Both the position numbers and the translations under genes were made by a program. From assembly GCA_016708125.1 (NCBI GenBank), contig JADJGF010000001.1, positions 1,572,001 to 1,636,000 on the forward strand: 64,000 nt of DNA, in the 5' to 3' direction. The notes below the pieces were generated by a model. The model searched no databases and was not told the origin of the DNA. It worked only from the letters and a program-made list of their open reading frames with translations. Below are positions 26,290 through 34,332 of this stretch, in pieces. Source of the stretch: Ignavibacteriota bacterium (GTDB taxonomy: Bacteria > Bacteroidota > Ignavibacteria > Ignavibacteriales > Melioribacteraceae). Numbering within the stretch: position 1 is the first letter of the stretch; the number at the start of each line of letters is the position of its first letter.

Positions 26290-26309
26290 AAGCTAAAGGT
26301 TGAGGCTAT
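26290..26309. repeat. Second REP-like palindrome
   Basis: Imperfect palindrome CCTCAAGCTAAAGGTTGAGG with six-base outer arms and a CTAAAG core, the complement of the CTTTAG core in the hairpin at 26251. The two adjacent units resemble a REP doublet. Confidence 0.45.
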
Positions 26310-26318
26310 TGGATAAAA

Positions 26319-27926
26319 ATGGAAAAAGAATTTTTAGAATTCGTACAATCATTTGAAAATAAAGTTGTAAATCTAAGCAAAGAATTGAGTCTCTCAAATT
26401 TCAATGCTACAATTTCCGGCAAACCGGAGGATTATGAAAAAACTGCCGAACTTGAATTAAAACTAAAAAAAATATTTTCAAATAAAGAGGATTTTGAAAA
26501 ATTAAAAAAGTTTAAGAATTCAATTCAAAATTTTGATTCGGTAAATCAGAGAGAAATTGAAATTCTATATAACACTTATGCTAGCTACCAGATTGATGAA
26601 AATCTTATTGCAAAAACAATTTCATTATCAAATAAGATTGAAAAAACTTTTGCAACATACAGAGCAGAAGTAAATGGAAAGAAATTTACTGACAATGAAA
26701 TTGATAAAATTTTAGAAAAGTCTAAAAATATAATTGAGCTTGAAGAAATTTGGAAGGCAAGCAAGCAGATTGGTAAAATGGTTAGTAATGATGTAATTGA
26801 TTTAGTAAAATTACGAAATGAAGCCGCACAAAATTTAGGTTATAAAAATTATCATGAAATGAGTTTGAGGCTGAACGAACTTGAACCGGAATTTTTAGAT
26901 AATCTTTTTAATGAACTTGATGAATTGACACGACCAAAATTTTTGGAAATTAAAAATGAAATAGATATTTATTTATCAAATCATTATCAAATTGAAAAAG
27001 AAAAATTAATGCCTTGGCATTATCAAGATAAATTTTTTCAGCAAGGACCAAGTATTTATGATGTTGATTTCGATAAATATTTTGAAGACAAAAATATTGA
27101 AAAACTAACCGATGAATATTATACCGGAATTGGTTTGAATATTAAAGATATGCTTGCAAAAAGTGATTTGTATGAAAAGGAAGGAAAATATCAGCATGCA
27201 TATTGCACGCAAATAGATAAAGAAGGTGATGTAAGAGTTTTGTGTAATATCAAACCAAATTATAAATGGATGTCAACAATGCTTCATGAATTTGGTCACG
27301 CAGTTTATGATAAATATGTAAGTCCAAAATTACCGTGGGTTTTACGTGAACATGCGCATATTTTTACAACGGAAGCAATTGCAATGTTATTCGGAAGATT
27401 TGCACCCAATCCAAATTGGCTTGAAGAAATGATTGGTATTAGTAAAGAAGAAAAAAATAAAATTTCCGAAAAGAGTTTTAAAACACTTCAACTTGAGCAA
27501 ATAATTTTTTCGCGCTGGGTACAAGTTATTTACAGATTTGAAAAAGCTTTATTTGAAAATCCGGATCAAGATTTAAATTCTCTATGGTGGAGTTTAGCAG
27601 AAAAATATCAAGGTTTGAAAAAACCGGAAAACAGAAATGAACCAGACTGGGCTTCAAAAATTCACATTGCACTATATCCGGTATATTATCAAAATTATAT
27701 GCTTGGAGAATTATTAGCATCGCAGCTTTATTTCTACATTAAGGAAAAAGTTTTAAAAAATAATTCATCTGAAAAAATTTCATTCGTTGGCAAAAAGGAA
27801 GTCGGAGAATATTTAATTAATTTATTTTTCTCATACGGAGCTTTATTCAAGTGGGATAAGCTTATCAAGCATTCAACCGGAGAAGAATTAAATCCGAATT
27901 ATTGGATTAAGCAATTTGCAAATTGA
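26319..27926 (+). CDS. M2-type (ACE-like) zinc metallopeptidase
   Basis: 535 residues, mostly helical. The zinc site is H323-E324-F-G-H327 in TMLHEFGHAVYDKYV with a glutamate at about 352 in HIFTTEAIAM, the gluzincin arrangement of clan MA. The segment ASKQIGKMVSNDVIDLVKLRNEAAQNLGY resembles angiotensin-converting-enzyme-type M2 peptidases, although the His-Glu spacing also fits M3. No signal peptide, so cytoplasmic peptide degradation is likely. The following membrane-protein gene begins 15 bases after its stop. Confidence 0.87.
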   Translation: MEKEFLEFVQSFENKVVNLSKELSLSNFNATISGKPEDYEKTAELELKLKKIFSNKEDFEKLKKFKNSIQNFDSVNQREIEILYNTYASYQIDENLIAKTISLSNKIEKTFATYRAEVNGKKFTDNEIDKILEKSKNIIELEEIWKASKQIGKMVSNDVIDLVKLRNEAAQNLGYKNYHEMSLRLNELEPEFLDNLFNELDELTRPKFLEIKNEIDIYLSNHYQIEKEKLMPWHYQDKFFQQGPSIYDVDFDKYFEDKNIEKLTDEYYTGIGLNIKDMLAKSDLYEKEGKYQHAYCTQIDKEGDVRVLCNIKPNYKWMSTMLHEFGHAVYDKYVSPKLPWVLREHAHIFTTEAIAMLFGRFAPNPNWLEEMIGISKEEKNKISEKSFKTLQLEQIIFSRWVQVIYRFEKALFENPDQDLNSLWWSLAEKYQGLKKPENRNEPDWASKIHIALYPVYYQNYMLGELLASQLYFYIKEKVLKNNSSEKISFVGKKEVGEYLINLFFSYGALFKWDKLIKHSTGEELNPNYWIKQFAN

Positions 27927-27941
27927 TTTATTGGTTTTAAA

Positions 27942-29108
27942 TTGAAAGAAAATATTATTCCAATTTCAAAACTCGTTAAACAAAACCGGAAATATTTAAT
28001 TACAATATTTCTTGTAACTGAATTTCTGATTCTTTTAACAAATAAAATTGATTACTCAAATCCATTATACTCAAATTCAGATTTTAATAAATACATAGCA
28101 ATGGCGGAAGTTTCGCCGCAAATTACTCAAGATGTTATTCGCCCATTTGTTTACAGAATTGTTATTCCTTGGTTTGCCGGAATTTTACCTTTTTCAACAG
28201 TAAATAATTTTGTTTTACTAAATCATATTGCACTAATATTTTTAGCATTTTCCGTTTTCATATTTTTGTTGGATAATAATGTTGGAGTAAAATTATCATT
28301 TTTTCTCACACTAACATTTCAGCTTAATAGATATTTCTTTCTATACAATACTTGGAATTATTTTCAAGTTGGAGATGTTATTTCGCTTGGAATTTTATTC
28401 TTAAGTTTTCTTTTACTGAAACGTAAAAATTGGATTTTACTTTTTCTAATTTTTCCAATTAGTGTTTTGATAAAAGAATATGTTTTACTTTTTCTTCCGG
28501 CGGGATTTGCTTATTTATATTTAGAAAAAACATCTGCAAAAAATTATATTATTTATTTTTTTCTAAGTTTAAGTTCAATACTGATATATGTTTTAATTAG
28601 AATGATAATATTTTCAAAAGGCGGAGAAAGTTTGTATGTTCAATATACAACACAAGTTATTTATTTTTCGAAGCCAATTTTGTTGATTAAAAGATTTATA
28701 GTTCCGTTCACACCATTTGGATTAATTCCAATTATTTTCTTTAGAGAAACTATTTTGTTTTTCAGAAAACATTTTTACTTTTTAATTTTTTCTATAACTG
28801 TGATGGCACTTTCATTTTTTGGTGAACCCGAAAGATTAATGGCTCCGTTAAGTTTAGTTTATTTTTTATTCCTTTTCGATTTATTAAAAATAGTTTTCCA
28901 TGAAACTGAAGAGAGAAAATTTAAACTATTTTTTATTGCAATTTATTTTGTAATAGTTTTTACTGCGAGCTTTTATCACATTTGGGGAATAATAATTTTA
29001 CCGACAAAAGAATTATCAATGATTTTTACAATTGTGGTAAATGTATTAATGGCAATTTTGTTTTTAGTTTTTAAGAATTTCTCAAAATTCAAAATAAAGT
29101 TTTTATAA
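27942..29108 (+). CDS. Polytopic membrane protein, glycosyltransferase-like
   Basis: 388 residues from a TTG start, with about ten predicted membrane helices. An early periplasmic-type loop contains QDVIRPFVYRIVIPWFAGILP; an Arg-Pro-x-x-Tyr-Arg loop of this kind occurs in some GT-C-like and uncharacterised membrane families. Other short loops are basic. No specific family recognised. It is 15 bases after the peptidase gene and may share its transcript. Ends 31 bases before the convergent DUF5916 gene. Confidence 0.65.
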   Translation: MKENIIPISKLVKQNRKYLITIFLVTEFLILLTNKIDYSNPLYSNSDFNKYIAMAEVSPQITQDVIRPFVYRIVIPWFAGILPFSTVNNFVLLNHIALIFLAFSVFIFLLDNNVGVKLSFFLTLTFQLNRYFFLYNTWNYFQVGDVISLGILFLSFLLLKRKNWILLFLIFPISVLIKEYVLLFLPAGFAYLYLEKTSAKNYIIYFFLSLSSILIYVLIRMIIFSKGGESLYVQYTTQVIYFSKPILLIKRFIVPFTPFGLIPIIFFRETILFFRKHFYFLIFSITVMALSFFGEPERLMAPLSLVYFLFLFDLLKIVFHETEERKFKLFFIAIYFVIVFTASFYHIWGIIILPTKELSMIFTIVVNVLMAILFLVFKNFSKFKIKFL

Positions 29109-29139
29109 AAAGATTTTTTATTTTTGACTTTTAATTTTT

Positions 29140-31785
29140 CTAAATATCCAACCAGTAAGAAAACTTTGCAAGAAAGATATTATTTGATTCAGCCGAGACT
29201 AAATTTCTGAAATCTCTTCCAAATTGTAAATCGCCGGGATTGTTGTAATTATCTCTATCTTGAGACCAAACCAAATAGAAAATAGAACCGGGGAAAACTT
29301 CCCAACGAAAAACTAAAGTTCCACGAATTGATTTAAAATTAAAATTTGGGTTACTAAAAGTAAATTGTTCCGAAGATCCCGATTTATCTGGATCAATTGA
29401 ATATTCATCATTTTCAGAATTATAATTTACTTCACCAATTTCCGAATAATTATTGTAATCCAAAGATTTTGTTTTTGCCAATTCTTTGAAATTATCATAA
29501 TTCCCTACAGAAATTAATGGCTGCAAGAAAAGTTGAAAACTCATTTGCGGTGTAATTGTCCAATTAAATCTTATATTTGATGAAATTGTTTTTTGATTTA
29601 GTTCACCGAAAACATATCTATTATTAAATGTATTATTTGCATTAACATCTGCAAAACTTCCAATCCATTGACGCTTATCTTTATTTATAGAATAATTAGG
29701 ACCAAAGCTAAAGCTAAGCTGAGTAATAGGTTTCCACTCTAACTCTAATTCAATATCAAATGCATTGCTTCCAAATTCATCATCATAGTATGAAGTTTCT
29801 AATCCTAAAATTATTTTTTCTCTTGAATCAGTTGAAGCATTAATAGAAAGTGATTTTTGTGCGGGATTTTTTGCTAAAGGTCCACCGCGAGTTAAATTTC
29901 TTGAATATTCTTCAGTATTGTAAAATCCTTGAACGAAAATATTATAGTAATTTAAAAACTGTAAAGTTGAATAAAGCATTATGCCATTGTTCAGCAAATT
30001 TCCTTCAAAATCATAATCTCTAAAATGAGCCATGTAAATAGATTTTCTTCTAAAAATATTATCGGGATCAAACCAGCGATAACCTAAAACTAAATGTCCG
30101 TTAATTTTATCAGCCATCCATTGAAATCCTAAATCACTATTTTCAAAACCGGGAGAAACTGCACCCAATGCTGTATTGATATAAAAGTTTCCATCTTGTT
30201 TATTCAGCATAACTCTGCCATAATAACCGGCAATACTTGTTTTGTTTGAATCAAGTTTCATATAAGCTGCATCGGGTCTTTGAAAATATCTATACGGTTG
30301 TTCTTGAAGTAAAGTCATATATTCTTTTGAACCGCTTGTATAAGAACCAACAAAAAAACTTGTAATTACATATTGTTTAGCGGAATCTAAAAACGTCCAT
30401 CCATCTAGACCAAAAGTATAAGCTTGGTTGCTTAATGAAGTTTTAAGATCGGCAGTTCCCAAATCTCTATTTACCGATGTAAAAATTGCACCAATTGATT
30501 GACGATTATCATTAAATTGTTTTTGTGTACGTAAAACTCCGTAATTTGAAAATGGCTCAACTTCAATATTTGATTTTTTTTCGTTTAGAGAAATTGTGGC
30601 AAAAGTTCTTTCTGTAATTGCATTAATTGCACCAAGTGACCAGCTCTCATCAATCTTTCCGGTTAATTTTGCAGCTCCTAAAATTCTTGTTTCTTTTGGA
30701 TAATTTACAAAATCATAATCCGGTAAATTCCCTTGCGGAGCTCTTCCAATTCTTCTCGAATAAAATAGTTCCGGACTTCCAAAATTAAATCCCCAATTAT
30801 TGTTTGCGCCGCCAATTCCAAAATAAAACATATCTTGACCTTCAATAAAAAACGGTCGCTTTTCTTGAAAATATGTTTCGAATGCAGAAAGATTTATTAC
30901 TGCGGGATCAACTTCAACTTGTCCAAAATCTGGATTTACAGTTGCATCCACATTAAAGTTACTTCCAATTCCAACTTTAAAGTCTGCGCCAATAGAAGTT
31001 TGATATTGATTCCCTTTATAAAATGGATCACCTGAATCATGCTTTAGATATTGGGCTTTTTGCACTATATAAGGCAAAACTTCAAATCGCTGTTTAAACT
31101 TTATTCCTTCTAATCCAACTAAATCTGCAAATTTGGAAACAAATCCGCTTTCACTTGGAGGAACCATAATGTAAAATGAATTTTCGCCGTTTCTTTTTAT
31201 ATCGCGGTTAAAATTAATTCCCCAAATCATTTTATCGTTTTCACTAAATCTTAATTGGGAAAAGGGAATTTTCATTTCGGCAGTCCAACCATTTTCATGA
31301 ACTTTTGTTTTAGATTCCCAAATGCCATCCCAAGTATTATCATCCCAGCTATCGTTAAATAAAATTCCATCATTTATAGAACCTCCGGGATTTACGGCAA
31401 AATAATATCCGGTTCGGTCATCATTATATGGATCAAGAAAAAGAAAAAACCAATCGGAAGGAACCATATTATCTCTTCTCATCAAACTTTTATCAATAGA
31501 ATCGGGGTTTGTATCATAAAACATACCGCTCACGTATAAATTTTCGTTATCGAATGCTACACGAATTTCTGACTTTTGAGTCGCCGGTTTTCCTACATGC
31601 GGTTCTTTTTGAATTAAATATGTGGTTGGATTTTGTTTCCAAACATTTTCTAATAATTCACCATCTAAAATTATTGTTTCAGAAGTTTTGTAAGCTTTTA
31701 CTTCGTTTTGTGAAGGTAATTTTTGCGAAAATGTATTTACCGAAATTAAAAAAATTGTTAGAATAAGTAAAACACATCTCAGCAT
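29140..31785 (-). CDS. DUF5916/CBM9-like outer-membrane protein
   Basis: 881 residues with a signal peptide (MLRCVLLILTIFLISVNTFSQ). Residues about 30-215 form a carbohydrate-binding family 9-like sandwich (LDGELLENVWKQNP; FFLFLDPYNDDRTGYYFAVNPGG), and the rest is a DUF5916 beta-barrel-like region with repeating aromatic strands (PFFIEGQDMFYFG; SLGAINAITERTFA). Common in Bacteroidota and relatives; thought to sit in the outer membrane. Function unknown; sugar binding is inferred from the first domain only. Apparently monocistronic. Confidence 0.86.
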   Translation of the reverse strand: MLRCVLLILTIFLISVNTFSQKLPSQNEVKAYKTSETIILDGELLENVWKQNPTTYLIQKEPHVGKPATQKSEIRVAFDNENLYVSGMFYDTNPDSIDKSLMRRDNMVPSDWFFLFLDPYNDDRTGYYFAVNPGGSINDGILFNDSWDDNTWDGIWESKTKVHENGWTAEMKIPFSQLRFSENDKMIWGINFNRDIKRNGENSFYIMVPPSESGFVSKFADLVGLEGIKFKQRFEVLPYIVQKAQYLKHDSGDPFYKGNQYQTSIGADFKVGIGSNFNVDATVNPDFGQVEVDPAVINLSAFETYFQEKRPFFIEGQDMFYFGIGGANNNWGFNFGSPELFYSRRIGRAPQGNLPDYDFVNYPKETRILGAAKLTGKIDESWSLGAINAITERTFATISLNEKKSNIEVEPFSNYGVLRTQKQFNDNRQSIGAIFTSVNRDLGTADLKTSLSNQAYTFGLDGWTFLDSAKQYVITSFFVGSYTSGSKEYMTLLQEQPYRYFQRPDAAYMKLDSNKTSIAGYYGRVMLNKQDGNFYINTALGAVSPGFENSDLGFQWMADKINGHLVLGYRWFDPDNIFRRKSIYMAHFRDYDFEGNLLNNGIMLYSTLQFLNYYNIFVQGFYNTEEYSRNLTRGGPLAKNPAQKSLSINASTDSREKIILGLETSYYDDEFGSNAFDIELELEWKPITQLSFSFGPNYSINKDKRQWIGSFADVNANNTFNNRYVFGELNQKTISSNIRFNWTITPQMSFQLFLQPLISVGNYDNFKELAKTKSLDYNNYSEIGEVNYNSENDEYSIDPDKSGSSEQFTFSNPNFNFKSIRGTLVFRWEVFPGSIFYLVWSQDRDNYNNPGDLQFGRDFRNLVSAESNNIFLAKFSYWLDI

Positions 31786-31962
31786 AAAATTTCCTTTTTA
31801 ATTGTGTAAACGGATTTGATTTAGATTTATTGTATTTAGACTTGCGAAATGAAAAATAGTTGTGTCAAATTTTATTTTATAAAAAATTTGTAAGCAGAAA
31901 TAAATGCTGATGAAAAAATCATCGTTTTGCAAATTTAGATTTTTTTTGTAGATAAAAAGTTT

Positions 31963-32508
31963 TTAATTATTTCCGGCAATTTTTATTTCGTGACCATAAT
32001 CTCTAATAATTATATCTATTATAGAACTTAGGTTTCCTTGCAATTTAACCAAGATCAATTCTTCTTCGGTTAATGTTACAATGAACAACTCATTTATTTC
32101 ATCAAGATAATTTTCCTTTAAAAATATTCCGGTCAATTCACCATCGTGAGTTGATTTAACAATTGGTTTCCATTCAACATCATCAAATGAATGAGAAATA
32201 TTATTTAAAATTTCGAAAGATGGATTGGAAAAATTACTTAATCTATTATAAACTCCAATTTGTATGTTTCTAATTTTGGAAAGCATTTCGTCAACATTTT
32301 CTTCTGTATCGGCAAATTTTACAAATTGGCTTGCGATAAAAAATCCAACGGGACCAACTGAGAATTCTATTTCTCTATCAAAATCATCATTCATACTTTC
32401 TAATATTTGTGAGCGGATATTTTTAAATTCTCTGTTAATTCCTATACAACCAGAATTTAAAATTGCAATTCCGAATATTAGAATTAAATATTTCATTTTA
32501 ATTTTCAT
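31963..32508 (-). CDS. DUF4252-like lipoprotein
   Basis: About 181 residues from ATG 32508, chosen because GTGAGGA lies just upstream; an ATG at 32526 lacks a site. The N-terminus MKIKMKYLILIFGIAILNSGC ends in a lipobox (LNSGC), predicting a lipid anchor. The body (FKNIRSQILESMNDDFDREIEFSVGP; LIIVKLQGNLSSIIDII-type end) parallels the DUF4252 protein upstream, including the terminal phrase on loss of function of a GN-containing strand. Likely last gene of the ECF sigma operon, separated by a 116-base repeat-containing gap. Role unknown. Confidence 0.68.
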   Translation of the reverse strand: MKIKMKYLILIFGIAILNSGCIGINREFKNIRSQILESMNDDFDREIEFSVGPVGFFIASQFVKFADTEENVDEMLSKIRNIQIGVYNRLSNFSNPSFEILNNISHSFDDVEWKPIVKSTHDGELTGIFLKENYLDEINELFIVTLTEEELILVKLQGNLSSIIDIIIRDYGHEIKIAGNN

Positions 32509-32533
32509 TTCATCCTCACATTTCATTAAAATT

Positions 32534-32634
32534 GCAAGATTACGAATTACAAGATTTCAAGATTACTCAATCAAAATATTTTGCACGATTTTAATTTTGC
32601 AATCATGTAAATCTTGTAAATCTTGTAATTTTGA
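32534..32634. repeat. Inverted TCTTGTAA-rich intergenic repeat
   Basis: Left arm has GCAAGATTACGAATTACAAG and repeated CAAGATT units; right arm has ATCTTGTAAATCTTGTAA in inverse orientation, so the two can pair into a long imperfect hairpin between the two DUF4252-type genes. The simple periodic content suggests a dispersed intergenic repeat rather than a gene. Confidence 0.5.
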
Positions 32635-32642
32635 AATAATGA

Positions 32643-33191
32643 TTATTCTTTTTTAATTCCATCCAAACCGGGAATATCAAACTTTTTACCTAATTTTCCC
32701 AAAGCGTCCATATTAATATTTCCTACAATATTTACAAAAGCTGCTTCTCCGCCTTCATCAACGGTAACAACGGTTAATCCAACAAATTCATCATCGCCGG
32801 CAGTTTTTAAATATACGTTTGCTACATTTCCTTTTGATTTAGTTTTAACAATTCTATCCCATTTTTTATTCATCAAATCTTTATCAATTGATTGCGCACG
32901 TTTCATCAAATCAGTCGAATTACTTGGTGTTACTTCAAAAGTATTTACTTTAATTAATTTTAATCCGCCGACCAAATCAGAAAGTTCCGGATCTTCATCT
33001 GTAAATTTGGAAACCATTTTCAATAATTTTTCCTCGATTAAAATTTCAGTAACTTCTTCACCATCTTGAAGCGAATTTAAATCTCCAAAATTTACAAAAC
33101 CGGGATATTTTGAATAATCATTTTCTTGTGCAGAAATATTTATTGCTGCAAAGAATATTATTATTAACACAGATTTAATTAATGTTTTCAT
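32643..33191 (-). CDS. DUF4252 exported protein
   Basis: 182 residues with a signal peptide (MKTLIKSVLIIIFFAAINISAQ). The body matches DUF4252: early VNFGDLNSL, a helical segment of MKRAQSIDKDLMNKKWDRIV and the characteristic late pattern VVTVDEGGEAAFVNIVGNINMDALGKL. Function unknown; members in Bacteroidota often sit behind an ECF sigma and anti-sigma pair, as here. Its start overlaps the anti-sigma gene by 17 bases, so translation is coupled. Confidence 0.82.
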   Translation of the reverse strand: MKTLIKSVLIIIFFAAINISAQENDYSKYPGFVNFGDLNSLQDGEEVTEILIEEKLLKMVSKFTDEDPELSDLVGGLKLIKVNTFEVTPSNSTDLMKRAQSIDKDLMNKKWDRIVKTKSKGNVANVYLKTAGDDEFVGLTVVTVDEGGEAAFVNIVGNINMDALGKLGKKFDIPGLDGIKKE

Positions 33192-33729
33192 TTGTATTTT
33201 CTCCTTCTAAATAATCATTTACTAAATTCAAACTTTGTTTAATTGGTTTGCTTACGCGTTTTGCAAGCACTTCTTGTTCAACCGTATTTTTTGTTTTATT
33301 CAAAACACTTGCAATTAATTCAAATGTTTCTCTGGTTTGTTTTTCTGCAATTTCGATTTGCTGTTTTGTATAATGTTGTTTTATTTCGGGTCGCTTAAAA
33401 ATAAATGTTGAAATTATTGCTAAAATAAAAACCGTTGCCAAAGTACCGGAAAGTAAAGGTCTTCCGAATAAAATTGTATAAATGTCAGAAAGCATTGAAC
33501 TGGATTTTATATTTTCCGAATGAATTGATTTTGAAACTTTACCAATAATATGATCCGGGCAATCTTCCAAATCTAATTTTTTAATTGATGATGCTGTATT
33601 TTTATATTCGTGCAACAAATTTTTAATTTCAGAATTTTTCAACGACATCAAATAAATTTTTATTTTATCAAATAAAGAAGCGTTACCGTATGCTACATCA
33701 ATTATTTTGTTTAACAATTCTTCTTTCAC
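33175..33729 (-). CDS. Putative anti-sigma factor, single-pass membrane protein
   Basis: 184 residues from a GTG start directly after the sigma stop codon, with a GAGGTGG site inside the sigma gene. An N-terminal cytoplasmic helical region (about 1-80) is followed by one membrane helix around residues 92-110 (PLLSGTLATVFILAIISTFIF) and a charged C-terminal region. No sequence signature was recognised, but position behind an ECF sigma factor, topology and size fit an anti-sigma factor that holds the sigma factor at the membrane. Confidence 0.7.
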   Translation of the reverse strand: MKEELLNKIIDVAYGNASLFDKIKIYLMSLKNSEIKNLLHEYKNTASSIKKLDLEDCPDHIIGKVSKSIHSENIKSSSMLSDIYTILFGRPLLSGTLATVFILAIISTFIFKRPEIKQHYTKQQIEIAEKQTRETFELIASVLNKTKNTVEQEVLAKRVSKPIKQSLNLVNDYLEGENTNENIN

Positions 33730-34260
33730 TTAAGCCACCTCTTGCAATTTTAATTTGCTGAGCTTTTCTTGTAATTGCTTTCTCGCCCTTAATAAATAAA
33801 CCTTTACTGAATTTATTGGAATATCAAGCGACTTACTAATTTCCTTATATTTCATATTTTGCAATTCGTACAGAACAAAAACACTTCTTAAATTTTCGGG
33901 AAGTTCTTGAATTTTACTTTTAATATTTTCCGTTTGAATTTCATTTTCAATTTTCAACATCGGATTTTCTTCATCATTATTTTCAATGTAATCACTCACA
34001 TCATCAATAGAATAAGGGTTTTTAGAAAATTCTGATTTTCGTTTTCTCAAATAATCCAAACATAAATTGTGTGTAGTTTTCATAATCCAAGTTTTTGCCG
34101 AAAGAATATTAAAGCTTCCCAAGTTTCCCCAAATTCTAATTAGAACTTCTTGAGTAACATCTTCAGCATCCATTTTATTTTTTAACAAGTAAACAGAATA
34201 ATTGTAAATTCTGCTCTTGTATTGCTGAACTAAAAAATTGTATTTTGTATCAGTTAACAT
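33730..34260 (-). CDS. ECF-type RNA polymerase sigma factor
   Basis: 176 residues. Region 2 is seen in YKSRIYNYSVYLLKNKMDAEDVTQEVLIRIWGNLGSF (DAEDVTQEV is the usual motif), and region 4 in LPENLRSVFVLYELQNMKYKEISKSLDIPINSVKVYLLRARKQLQEKL. Short acidic linker between. First gene of an operon with a putative anti-sigma factor and two DUF4252-type exported proteins; a TGTAAC-N17-CGTC promoter precedes it, indicating self-activation. Probably directs an envelope stress response. Confidence 0.95.
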   Translation of the reverse strand: MLTDTKYNFLVQQYKSRIYNYSVYLLKNKMDAEDVTQEVLIRIWGNLGSFNILSAKTWIMKTTHNLCLDYLRKRKSEFSKNPYSIDDVSDYIENNDEENPMLKIENEIQTENIKSKIQELPENLRSVFVLYELQNMKYKEISKSLDIPINSVKVYLLRARKQLQEKLSKLKLQEVA

Positions 34261-34276
34261 AGTTTCTATACATAAA

Positions 34277-34303
34277 GACGAAATAGAATAACAAATTGTT
34301 ACA
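34277..34303 (-). promoter_or_regulatory. ECF-type autoregulatory promoter
   Basis: On the minus strand TGTAAC (34303-34298), 17 bases, CGTC (34280-34277): the AAC/CGT arrangement recognised by many ECF sigma factors. Transcription would start near 34270, about ten bases before the sigma gene ATG, which gives a nearly leaderless message. Confidence 0.6.
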
Positions 34304-34332
34304 AAATATTTTGAAAAATTTTAGGAGATTTT

